Shown here: one piece after another, positions 17,658 to 23,699 of the stretch | Layout of the letters: each line of letters opens with the position of its first letter | Position numbering within the stretch: position 1 is the first letter of the stretch | IMG/VR virus record: IMGVR_UViG_3300020371_000057 | Span: 1 to 23,840 of that record | Source: a virus | Direction: 5' to 3' (one strand) | Length of the DNA stretch: 23,840 bases | Translations under genes and position numbers: made by a program | The notes under the pieces: generated by a model | Database searches by the model: none | The model's input: the letters and a program-made list of their open reading frames with translations, nothing else | Told to the model about the DNA's origin: nothing

Positions 17658-17672
17658 CTAATGGGTATCCGC

Positions 17673-17688
17673 GTACGGGCCAAAAGCC
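17673..17688 (-). promoter_or_regulatory. Putative phage promoter before the capsid gene
   Basis: The minus strand reads GGCTTTTGGCCCGTAC, sharing CCCGTA with the site before the fibre gene and with the remembered Syn5 promoter core. It lies about 110 bases upstream of the capsid ATG, in noncoding DNA, which is the position of T7 phi-10. The match is only six bases, so position carries most of the weight. Confidence 0.35.
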
Positions 17689-17695
17689 AATGCAA

Positions 17696-17722
17696 GGGAG
17701 GTCCGACTCTGAGGTGCCTCCC
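17696..17722 (-). promoter_or_regulatory. Hairpin after a small cysteine-motif gene
   Basis: GGGAGG and CCTCCC form a 6-bp stem around a 15-base loop, starting six bases after the stop of the preceding small gene. Only a weak T-containing stretch follows, so it is more likely a processing or stability element than an efficient terminator. Confidence 0.4.
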
Positions 17723-17728
17723 AAGCTA

Positions 17729-17920
17729 TTACAGAAGATCTTTAAGACACTTCTTTTGTTTACGACACTGCGCCTTTTTTGTACCGCACTGACCACATCT
17801 TTTAAATACCGGTTGTCCCCCTGATTGAGGGAAGTAAGGTACAGGTGTAGCCTTTGCTAAAGAAGACTGGTGTTTCATGATGTATTTAATAATTTGTAGG
17901 CGTGGGCGCTTTCCGAACAC
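17729..17920 (-). CDS. Small basic protein with CxxC...C motif, unknown function
   Basis: The frame gives 63 residues from a GTG at 17920, or 49 from an ATG at 17878. The GTG has AAGGAG three bases upstream, a strong Shine-Dalgarno but tightly spaced; the ATG has none, so the start is unsettled. The conserved-looking part is PVPYFPQSGGQPVFKRCGQC followed by GTKKAQCRKQKKCLKDLL. Four cysteines (CGQC, then two single Cys) among many Lys and Arg suggest a small metal-binding or nucleic-acid-binding fold. It lies between a 27-residue gene and the capsid leader. I do not recognise a named family. Short length is the main reason for doubt; the cysteine spacing and the Shine-Dalgarno argue for a real gene. 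Confidence 0.55.
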   Translation of the reverse strand: MFGKRPRLQIIKYIMKHQSSLAKATPVPYFPQSGGQPVFKRCGQCGTKKAQCRKQKKCLKDLL

Positions 17921-17924
17921 CCAC
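17902..17924 (-). promoter_or_regulatory. Hairpin overlapping the start of the small cysteine-motif gene
   Basis: GTGGGTG and CGCCCAC pair over seven positions with one G-U pair, around the loop TTCGGAAAG. The 5' arm covers the GTG start codon and abuts the AAGGAG. If it forms in RNA it would limit initiation at the GTG and favour the downstream ATG. Confidence 0.4.
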
Positions 17925-17973
17925 TCCTTAAACCGTTCCTTCAGGCTTTACAATTGTGGAAAGCTCTTTGTAT

Positions 17974-18057
17974 TTAGTTTTTAGTTGTGCGCTTAACGAC
18001 GTAAGCAACGCCCCGATAGGTCAGGACGACTTCTTTTTTTTGTGCAGTTTGAGACAT
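17974..18057 (-). CDS. 27-residue micro-protein resembling DUF4278 N-terminus
   Basis: The frame encodes MSQTAQKKEVVLTYRGVAYV then VKRTTKN and a TAA. The block VVLTYRGVAY is the hallmark of the DUF4278 family of small cyanobacterial proteins (typically LTYRGVxY near the N-terminus), here cut off soon after the motif. A GGAG lies six bases before the ATG, the best Shine-Dalgarno in this part of the genome. An upstream in-frame ATG at 18069 would add four residues but has poorer spacing. Function is unknown. It is too short for ordinary gene callers; the motif and the ribosome site are the evidence. Confidence 0.6.
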   Translation of the reverse strand: MSQTAQKKEVVLTYRGVAYVVKRTTKN

Positions 18058-18073
18058 GAGAAACTCCATATAC

Positions 18074-18097
18074 CTTACCCCCCGTTCCATGAGTAAG
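18074..18097 (-). promoter_or_regulatory. Leader hairpin before the 27-residue gene
   Basis: CTTACTC and GGGTAAG form a 7-bp stem with one G-U pair around a 10-base loop that contains an ATG. It ends 16 bases before the ATG of the 27-residue gene. A role in mRNA stability or translation is possible; nothing more can be said from sequence. Confidence 0.35.
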
Positions 18098-18121
18098 ATG
18101 CCTGCGTCCCGAAGGATGAAC

Positions 18122-18136
18122 GTACGGCTGAAGTCT
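18122..18136 (-). promoter_or_regulatory. Possible phage promoter after the 48-residue gene
   Basis: The minus strand reads AGACTTCAGCCGTAC, sharing CCGTAC with the site before the capsid gene and CCGTA with the site before the fibre. It is noncoding, a few bases after a stop codon and about 65 bases before the 27-residue gene. The match is short, so this is tentative. Confidence 0.25.
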
Positions 18137-18138
18137 AG

Positions 18139-18285
18139 TCAGTATCCCAGTTTTTTCAATGCAGCGTTTCTTGCTTCTGCTGCCCTGACAACGTCTGAAG
18201 CTTTGGATTTGTTTTCTGGTTTACTAAGGTAACCACGCACAAAGTCAAGGACAACGTTGCTGTTCTTTTTCTTTTTGTTAGGCAT
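18139..18285 (-). CDS. 48-residue basic protein, unknown function
   Basis: The protein begins MPNKKKKNSNVVLDFVRGYL and ends EARNAALKKLGY. It has a Lys-rich head, a hydrophobic helix and a second amphipathic helix (SDVVRAAEARNAALKKL), so it is probably a small helical protein that binds nucleic acid or a virion partner. The frame is open further upstream to 18447, but that extension runs antagonistically through the 50-residue gene in another frame, so I start at the ATG at 18285. This ATG overlaps the end of the 50-residue gene by eight bases (ATGCCTAA), a normal coupling arrangement. I do not recognise a family. Confidence 0.65.
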   Translation of the reverse strand: MPNKKKKNSNVVLDFVRGYLSKPENKSKASDVVRAAEARNAALKKLGY

Positions 18286-18430
18286 TTTTTTTCTTTTTAG
18301 CCTTTGATTTCGGGAAACCAGCCTGCATATTGTCGTAGGCTTTTTTAGAGATAGTTGATTTGTTTTTGGGGCGAGAAGTACCAGCCGCTCTGCGAGCGTT
18401 GATGTTATCGTAAAGTCCTCGTTTAGCCAT
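18278..18430 (-). CDS. 50-residue conserved phage protein (MAKRGLYxNINARRxAG type)
   Basis: The frame starts MAKRGLYDNINARRAAGTSR, continues NKSTISKKAYDNMQAGFP and ends in a lysine-rich tail. The opening resembles small proteins that are common in marine phages and usually lie close to head genes; their function is not known to me. It starts six bases after the scaffold stop, so it belongs to the same transcript. It is about 40% basic or polar and has no cysteine. A virion or assembly role is inferred from location only. Confidence 0.75.
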   Translation of the reverse strand: MAKRGLYDNINARRAAGTSRPKNKSTISKKAYDNMQAGFPKSKAKKKKNA

Positions 18431-18436
18431 AACGTT

Positions 18437-19219
18437 TTAGAAATCAATGTCAGAATACTGAAGCTTGTCTACAACCTCTTGCCTGTAAGCAGGGTCACGG
18501 TCATAGCGTGGATCTTGCATAGCGCGTACAACTTCTGCCTGGCTACGGAAACCATTAACTGACTGTGCAGGTTTACCCTGAATCATGTTGTTTTCGTATC
18601 CGACAGAATCATTGTATTGCATTTGGAGTCCTTTGATTGCAAGGTTAATTGCAGCAAGGTTACCTGACTCGATAACACCGTCAAAAGCTTGAACAGTGTC
18701 TGCGTCTAGGTTTTCACCAGCCCAGGCAGTGATCTGTTGGTACTGCTGCTCGCCACCAACACTATCAAACACTTGACTTACTTCTTGTTCAGAAAGTTCT
18801 CTACCTTCTACTGCTTGTTGAGGTTCAAGTTGTTCTTGATAACGGAAGTAAAGATCTACCAGATCTTCAGATGACATGCTAGTCAACTCTGAGATCGACT
18901 CCTCACTGAGTTGTCCATTCTCATCGTACTCTTCAGTCAAATTTTGAAAGAAGGTAATTCCTTCATCAATATCTTCCGTCTGTTCTTCAGTGACCTCTTC
19001 TGATTCTTGCTGTCCTTCAGAATCTTGTGAACCAAGCTTCTTCTGCAATTCGATGTAAGCCTGTTCAAGATCTTGTGCTGATTTATATTTACCAGCTAGA
19101 AGACCTTCTTGCTGTGCTTGCATCTCTTCGCCAATAGCAAGAGTTTCAGCATCACGTTCCTCTGCAATTTGAATTGCTTGTGGATCGTTACTGGGATCGT
19201 AAGAAAGTAGTTCTGCCAT
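18437..19219 (-). CDS. 9: Capsid assembly scaffold protein (gp9-like)
   Basis: This 260-residue, strongly acidic, helical protein lies between portal and capsid genes. T7 gp9 (307 residues) guides procapsid assembly and leaves before DNA packaging. The segment LLAGKYKSAQDLEQAYIELQ is the usual marker of phage scaffold proteins of this class. It is followed by a Glu/Gln-rich stretch (EEVTEEQTEDIDEG) and, at the end, helices with QAEVVRAMQDPRYDRDPAYR, again typical. The C-terminus is the expected capsid contact. It begins five bases after the portal stop. Confidence 0.93.
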   Translation of the reverse strand: MAELLSYDPSNDPQAIQIAEERDAETLAIGEEMQAQQEGLLAGKYKSAQDLEQAYIELQKKLGSQDSEGQQESEEVTEEQTEDIDEGITFFQNLTEEYDENGQLSEESISELTSMSSEDLVDLYFRYQEQLEPQQAVEGRELSEQEVSQVFDSVGGEQQYQQITAWAGENLDADTVQAFDGVIESGNLAAINLAIKGLQMQYNDSVGYENNMIQGKPAQSVNGFRSQAEVVRAMQDPRYDRDPAYRQEVVDKLQYSDIDF

Positions 19220-19224
19220 GTGTT

Positions 19225-20799
19225 TTACTGGGGTGAACCGCCGAGAGCATTGTTAATTACTTCTGCAGCGTTAGGGTTTTTAGATGGATCAGCGATAGGT
19301 GCTTTTAACAAACCAGGAGCAGCTTGCATCATCGCCATGTTTTGTTGTTGTTCTGCTGCCTGTTCAGATTCCTCTTCTCTGTCTTCAACACTCTTGACAA
19401 GGTTGAGTACATCGATGCCTTGTGCAGCAGCAAGACGCTTGATAGCTTCGTCTGCGTTGATGTATGTCATCATCGCTTCTGGTCCAAGTGTCTGTGCGAT
19501 TGTCATGATAAATGCAGTCAAGGACTCACGATCCTGACCACGTCCGAGTGCGTTGATACCAGCAACAATAGTTGGAGCAACCAAATCTTTGGGATACTTA
19601 GGCAGTTGTCCTGAACGAGACAGGACCAACAGCTTACGGTTGAGGTAAGGTACAAGGAACTCAACTGTAAGCAGACTAAACAGTCCACCAAGTTGTTGTT
19701 CAAGTTCTAGCTGTGTCAGACGTACCTCTTCTGCTGTGGTACGTTCAGATTGACGGACACTTAACACAAGGAATGCTTCGAGAATGCGACGTTCAAGGCT
19801 TTGCATCATCTGCATAGCTGTAGAGAAGTCAGCAGTCTTACCTACTTGAATGACACCGATGTCTTCAGGTCGTCCTTGTACGATAGCGCCGTTACCTGCC
19901 TGTGCAATGGTCTGTGGTTTAGTTGTACTGGAGGGGCTGACAACAAACACAACTTTGGCAGCACTTGCACTGCCTTCTACCATTGCCTGTGACAAGGCAT
20001 TCAATGATTTGAGATCACCGAGAAATTCTTCGACTCGGCCGCGGCCATAGTTCTCACCGTCAACAGAGTTAAAGCGCAGGACCAACCAGGGGTTAGCATC
20101 CTTTGGAGCTTTGCCATCAGTTTTTGGAATGACTTTGTCAAAAACTTCTTGGTGCCAGACCCAACGATTGTTGTCTAGCTTGACGTGCGTGTAGATTTCT
20201 ACGTCATCAGTATGTACACCACCGTATGTCTTAGCCACAGAGCTATGTTTTTGCAGCTCTTGGAATTCAGGTGGTAATAGTTTTTTGTTAATAAGTTCTT
20301 TGGTTACGATCTCAATTACGTTACCATTGCCGTCACGTTCTACGACGTAGCGGTTGAGTGGGTAGTGTTTAATACCCTCTTTACCCATAAACAAAAGAGC
20401 ATTGCCACCAACGACTAAGTGTTTGATGGCCTGGTGTACAGCGACACGATCGCTTGAAGAAGCAATCGAGTCCATCACCATGCGTTCCATTTTGGCAAAG
20501 CTTAGATCCAACTCAGACCTAATCTCAGCGGGCAGTTCAGTGCCGAGCTTGTCGTCACGAATCTGCAGCTTGAAAAATGAGGTTTGCGGAGGCAGCAATG
20601 CAAGCATAAGTTTACTTGCCAAAGTCACAACCGCTTTGGATCCAACTGATTGCCAAGGTTGGCGTAGATGTTTATGTGTAGGACGCACCTCATCACGTTG
20701 GATAAGATACGGCAGGGTTAGTTCAGAGCACTCAACTGCAGTGTCAAGAAAATGTTGCCGGTAACTTGTTAGATGATCATACCTGCTGATTGCGCTCAT
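19225..20799 (-). CDS. 8: Portal / head-tail connector (gp8-like)
   Basis: The protein has 524 residues (T7 gp8: 536) and forms the 12-fold ring through which DNA enters and leaves the head. Clear matches to T7 gp8 include QPWQSVGSKAVVTLASKLML followed by ALLPPQTSFF, HQAIKHLVVGGNALLFM, GENYGRGRVEEFLGDLKSLN, VQGRPEDIGVIQVGKTADF, ERTTAEEVRLTQLELEQQLG and VAPTIVAGINALGRGQDRES. The C-terminal Gln/Met/Ala-rich tail is also typical. The region before the ATG reads GGTGATTAAATG, where GGTGAT can pair with the 16S tail. It follows the preceding gene by four bases. Confidence 0.97.
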   Translation of the reverse strand: MSAISRYDHLTSYRQHFLDTAVECSELTLPYLIQRDEVRPTHKHLRQPWQSVGSKAVVTLASKLMLALLPPQTSFFKLQIRDDKLGTELPAEIRSELDLSFAKMERMVMDSIASSSDRVAVHQAIKHLVVGGNALLFMGKEGIKHYPLNRYVVERDGNGNVIEIVTKELINKKLLPPEFQELQKHSSVAKTYGGVHTDDVEIYTHVKLDNNRWVWHQEVFDKVIPKTDGKAPKDANPWLVLRFNSVDGENYGRGRVEEFLGDLKSLNALSQAMVEGSASAAKVVFVVSPSSTTKPQTIAQAGNGAIVQGRPEDIGVIQVGKTADFSTAMQMMQSLERRILEAFLVLSVRQSERTTAEEVRLTQLELEQQLGGLFSLLTVEFLVPYLNRKLLVLSRSGQLPKYPKDLVAPTIVAGINALGRGQDRESLTAFIMTIAQTLGPEAMMTYINADEAIKRLAAAQGIDVLNLVKSVEDREEESEQAAEQQQNMAMMQAAPGLLKAPIADPSKNPNAAEVINNALGGSPQ

Positions 20800-20803
20800 T
20801 TAA

Positions 20804-21088
20804 TCACCCAATGTTAGTAGACGATCCCTGCATAGGAATACGAAGTTGACCCATACCACGTCCACCTGCAAGTTGCGATGCTTTCTTAGAACGCTTACGG
20901 CGAACACCTTTTTCACCGAGCTGTGCCCTGGAGCTTGCCGGTGGTGGGGTGTACTTGGGCTTCATCTCTTTCAGAGTTTCTTGATATTGCTTATTTTGTT
21001 CGGCCATCTGTGCTGCGTGTCTTTCAGCATCTTTTTTGGCACGTTTTTTTGCACGCTTTGCTTCACCTGCTGGCGTTGAAATACACAT
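20804..21088 (-). CDS. Small basic virion-type protein (T7 gp6.7/gp7.3-like)
   Basis: The 94-residue protein starts MCIS, like the MCFS start of T7 gp6.7, then has a Lys/Arg/Ala helix (AKRAKKRAKKDAERHAAQMA), a proline linker (YTPPPASS) and an end GVRRKRSKKASQLAGGRGMG followed by QLRIP. Proteins of this build, ending in a basic tail and a Gln-Leu-Arg-Ile-Pro or similar motif, sit just ahead of the portal gene in many podophages. T7 gp6.7 and gp7.3 are small virion or tail-assembly proteins in that place. A GAGG lies about ten bases before the ATG. Homology to either T7 gene is inferred from position and end motifs, not from alignable sequence. Confidence 0.7.
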   Translation of the reverse strand: MCISTPAGEAKRAKKRAKKDAERHAAQMAEQNKQYQETLKEMKPKYTPPPASSRAQLGEKGVRRKRSKKASQLAGGRGMGQLRIPMQGSSTNIG

Positions 21089-21090
21089 TG

Positions 21091-21282
21091 TTAAAGTTCC
21101 TCGTTTTGAATCCGTGAGTTGATCCAGTCCACAACACTACGCTGACCAGCTTGATACATGATCGTATTGATCTGTGCATCAGGACCGGGATTGGTCAGCG
21201 GGAAACGATCCTCTAGTTCGTTGACCAAAGCATCAACAGTAAGCCCAAGATTAAGCGTACTGTGGGAGGTCTGTATTTGCAT
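21091..21282 (-). CDS. 63-residue conserved hypothetical protein before the portal cluster
   Basis: I start at the ATG at 21282 (MQIQTSHSTLNLGL). The frame is open to 21345, but the upstream part lies wholly within the reductase small-subunit gene. The body reads VDALVNELEDRFPLTNPGPD and then MYQAGQRSVVDWINSRIQNE. This pattern (LVxELExRFP, then a GQRSVVxW helix) recurs in small proteins next to the portal gene of T7-like phages; their job is unknown. It overlaps the small-subunit gene by 32 bases and ends two bases before the next ATG. Acidic and helical, with no cysteine. Confidence 0.7.
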   Translation of the reverse strand: MQIQTSHSTLNLGLTVDALVNELEDRFPLTNPGPDAQINTIMYQAGQRSVVDWINSRIQNEEL

Positions 21283-21967
21283 GTTCAAAGAAAGCTGGAA
21301 CACGTGATGCTTTTGTAAAGGACAGCTCAGGAGCTTTGCCCTCATACATCAGACGATCACTAGAATCCATCCAAAATTTTTTGTTCAGATGTTTGACCGG
21401 GTTGCTCGCAGACAAAGGCTGGAGCACCCAGCTCATAGTTGCCTTCCTGAGATTATCAAGAGAAGGACTGATGTTATACCCCAGCTCGCTATGAACCAGA
21501 CTATTGGTAGCCACATGGATTTGTTCATCTCTAGAAATGTCAGCACTGACAGTTCTCATGCCAGCGTCACCAAGACTGCGAAAGAGTGGTAGAAGAACGA
21601 AGAAAATTGCACGCTCGGCAACCATCGCCTTGGTAATCGTGTGATCTTTATGCGAAGTCCAAGCTTCACGAAGCCGAAGGGCTTCAGCCTCAGCCTTCTC
21701 ATCAACCCCGTGAGCTGTGGCAATGAAACCAAGTGCGAGGTCATGTTTTTCTTCATCCTTGACGTTGGACACAAGTAATTCACGCGCCAACTCTGGTACT
21801 TCAGTGGCAAGAGCTTCATTGATAAAATCTCCCACAGGCAGTTCCATGTGACGCAAGGCAAGGGCACGTTTCAATACATCGTGTGCCCCTTCCTTGATCG
21901 TACCAGCAGTTGTTTGTACTGGTGTCCATGTTCTTTTTCGTTCGAGTAGTTTTTGATACGGGTTCAT
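21251..21967 (-). CDS. nrdB: Ribonucleotide reductase small subunit (class I beta), tyrosine-less
   Basis: The 238-residue protein is ferritin-like and should supply the radical for the large subunit encoded just upstream. The metal-ligand pattern of class I beta proteins is present: E72xxH75, E118 (AERAIFF) and E148xxH151 (SRDEQIH); the helix A acid is probably E42. In E. coli NrdB the radical Tyr122 is four residues after the first histidine; here that residue is Leu79. The C-terminus (RVPAFFEHANTDLPQYA) has Tyr237, placed like the transfer Tyr356 near the tail that docks on alpha. It is much shorter than NrdB (376). The ATG overlaps the large-subunit stop as ATGA. A non-reductase diiron oxidase is the alternative, but the gene pairing argues against it. 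Confidence 0.82.
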   Translation of the reverse strand: MNPYQKLLERKRTWTPVQTTAGTIKEGAHDVLKRALALRHMELPVGDFINEALATEVPELARELLVSNVKDEEKHDLALGFIATAHGVDEKAEAEALRLREAWTSHKDHTITKAMVAERAIFFVLLPLFRSLGDAGMRTVSADISRDEQIHVATNSLVHSELGYNISPSLDNLRKATMSWVLQPLSASNPVKHLNKKFWMDSSDRLMYEGKAPELSFTKASRVPAFFEHANTDLPQYA

Positions 21968-23331
21968 TCTTGACAGTCGCAGGTTTGTTCTTCATTAAGA
22001 ATGTCTGCAAGGTACTGGTCAACGTCATCTTGAAGTGCAGCGTAAACATCTGACTTATCTTGAGTGTCTCCCATAACTTGTAGACTGTAGTAAAGGGAGG
22101 TTTGCGGAGATTCCAACCACTCTTCGATAAAGGCTTCGTCATATGTAACGACATCACTCCAACTGTTGAAGCTATACCCGTGAAGAAGTCCCGTGCGGTC
22201 GAGCATGGTCATGATGCCATCGGCAACACGTTTGTAGTTTGCCCAACCAACTTCTGATGCGATTTCTACATCGCCATAATTATATGTTTCGACACCAAAG
22301 GTGCCACTATCTCTATCTACCGTGCCACCGACAGGCGGCGCGATTTCTGGTGTGCAAGTATAACCATCCAGATCCTTGCTTCGATAACTGCAGGAGGCAG
22401 TGGGTGCGATAGCAAAGGCTCGAACCATATTATGAGACCTAGCCATTGCGGCGGCAGACTCAATACCAACGGCAAACTTAGTGACCAGCTCATAGGCTGG
22501 TGTGCGTACCACTTCGCCTGAATTGTATTGGTCCAGAGCAATGCCGAATTGCTCATAAGTTACTCCGTACCGCCGTAGGAGATTTGCCAGTCCCAACATA
22601 CCGAGTCCGACTTGTCGATCGGTTTCGGGCGGGAGATACTCTCCTGAATCGCCAACGCCAGTTTTAGCATGGAGGGTACACAACTCCGACATGCCCTGAA
22701 CAAAAGCTCCTGGGATTTCGTCGAACTTACAGGCACCAAGATTGACGTGCTGCAGCAAGCAAGTTCCTCGTGAGGGCAGGTACACTTCCAGGCACACGTT
22801 ACCTCGGATCCGGTTTCCTTCGTTGTCATACTTTACTTTGTTGAGCCAGATGTCTCCAGCTTTGATGGATTGAAGAAGTTGTTCCTTGAACGTGCACGAC
22901 CGCCACCAACCTTCAGTAATGTTGATGCATCGTTTGACCCATGGCAGCTCATGACGAGGTGTTTCAATAAACTCAAGGGCATCAGCGTGACAAAGATCAA
23001 GGTGGCACACAACAGCACCGTTTTTATACACGCCGCCGCGACGGAGGATCTCATTTAGTGTCGAGTAGATTTTTGCGAAAGAAACTGGTCCAGATGCAAC
23101 CAATCCTTTACCATTTTCTGAACCTTTGGGTCGCAGTTCCGACAAGTGGACCGCGCAACCTGCTCCGAAACGTAAAGCATGTGATACAAATCTCCAGCTT
23201 GCTTCGATTCCATCTGGACCCTCCATAGAATCCTGGACAACAAATACCGTGCACGAAACCGGCAAGCGGGACGTTGGATCATCCATCCAAGATTGGACAC
23301 GTCCGGTGCGAGAAATTACTGAGGTGGTCAT
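21964..23331 (-). CDS. nrdA: Ribonucleotide reductase large subunit (class I alpha, compact)
   Basis: This 455-residue enzyme reduces ribonucleotides to deoxynucleotides in the host cytoplasm. The finger-loop motif NxCxE is N178, C180 (thiyl radical) and E182. The active-site redox pair is probably C27 and C201. The loop IAPTASCSY (308-316) matches the phosphate-binding APTxxxS block. Near the end Y414 and Y415 (TSLYYSLQ) match the E. coli Tyr730-Tyr731 radical path, and C451/C453 are placed like the swinging-arm cysteines. The Tyr pair and the adjacent beta gene mark it as class I. There is no ATP-cone domain, and the chain is far shorter than E. coli NrdA (761), so overall activity control is probably absent. 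The ATG overlaps the mazG-like stop (ATGA). Confidence 0.92.
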   Translation of the reverse strand: MTTSVISRTGRVQSWMDDPTSRLPVSCTVFVVQDSMEGPDGIEASWRFVSHALRFGAGCAVHLSELRPKGSENGKGLVASGPVSFAKIYSTLNEILRRGGVYKNGAVVCHLDLCHADALEFIETPRHELPWVKRCINITEGWWRSCTFKEQLLQSIKAGDIWLNKVKYDNEGNRIRGNVCLEVYLPSRGTCLLQHVNLGACKFDEIPGAFVQGMSELCTLHAKTGVGDSGEYLPPETDRQVGLGMLGLANLLRRYGVTYEQFGIALDQYNSGEVVRTPAYELVTKFAVGIESAAAMARSHNMVRAFAIAPTASCSYRSKDLDGYTCTPEIAPPVGGTVDRDSGTFGVETYNYGDVEIASEVGWANYKRVADGIMTMLDRTGLLHGYSFNSWSDVVTYDEAFIEEWLESPQTSLYYSLQVMGDTQDKSDVYAALQDDVDQYLADILNEEQTCDCQE

Positions 23332-23699
23332 TCGATAATCAGATCAAGAAGATGTGGTTCTTTATAGTTAGGTCCCTTCAGGACTTTGCCGTCTGCACGG
23401 TAGATAGGTTTGCCGTTAGCATCCAACTTAGACATGTTGGATTCGTGGACCCGACGCATGGCTTCGTCAAGGTCCCACTCCTGTGACGCAGCAAACTGGT
23501 AGCAAACGTACACAAGGTCTGCTAGTTCTTTGAGCTGGTCACAATCATCTTTCATGTGGTAAGCCTCATGAAACTCTGACCATTCCTCATCGATCAAAGC
23601 TTTCTGCACGCCTCTTTCCGCTACCCCAGTCATCAACATATACGCTGAGCGGAACTGTTCGGCCATCGTCATGAGGCTGCGATGAATGTAGGAGTTCAT
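23328..23699 (-). CDS. mazG: MazG-like nucleotide pyrophosphohydrolase
   Basis: The protein has 123 residues from the ATG at 23699. It shows the all-alpha NTP pyrophosphohydrolase pattern: DEEWSEFHEAY (ExxE-type metal ligands) followed by ELADLVYVCY (ExxD). The end, HESNMSKLDANGKPIYRADG then KVLKGPNY, is typical of phage MazG-like and phosphoribosyl-ATP-pyrophosphatase-like proteins. It may hydrolyse nucleotides or (p)ppGpp-like alarmones, which would suit the neighbouring reductase. The frame is open upstream to 23786, but that part lies over the conserved DUF3310 domain in another frame and looks non-coding. ATGs at 23672 and 23666 are further candidates, and none has a good Shine-Dalgarno. 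The stop overlaps the reductase ATG. Confidence 0.82.
   Translation of the reverse strand: MNSYIHRSLMTMAEQFRSAYMLMTGVAERGVQKALIDEEWSEFHEAYHMKDDCDQLKELADLVYVCYQFAASQEWDLDEAMRRVHESNMSKLDANGKPIYRADGKVLKGPNYKEPHLLDLIIE

Noticed and set aside
18104-18120. TCC-TTCG-GGA hairpin as a second terminator
   Set aside because: Only three pairs and no following T-run on the minus strand.
18286-18447. N-terminal extension of the 48-residue gene to 102 residues
   Set aside because: The extension reads across the 50-residue MAKRGLY gene in another frame and over the scaffold stop; the 50-residue frame is the recognisable one.
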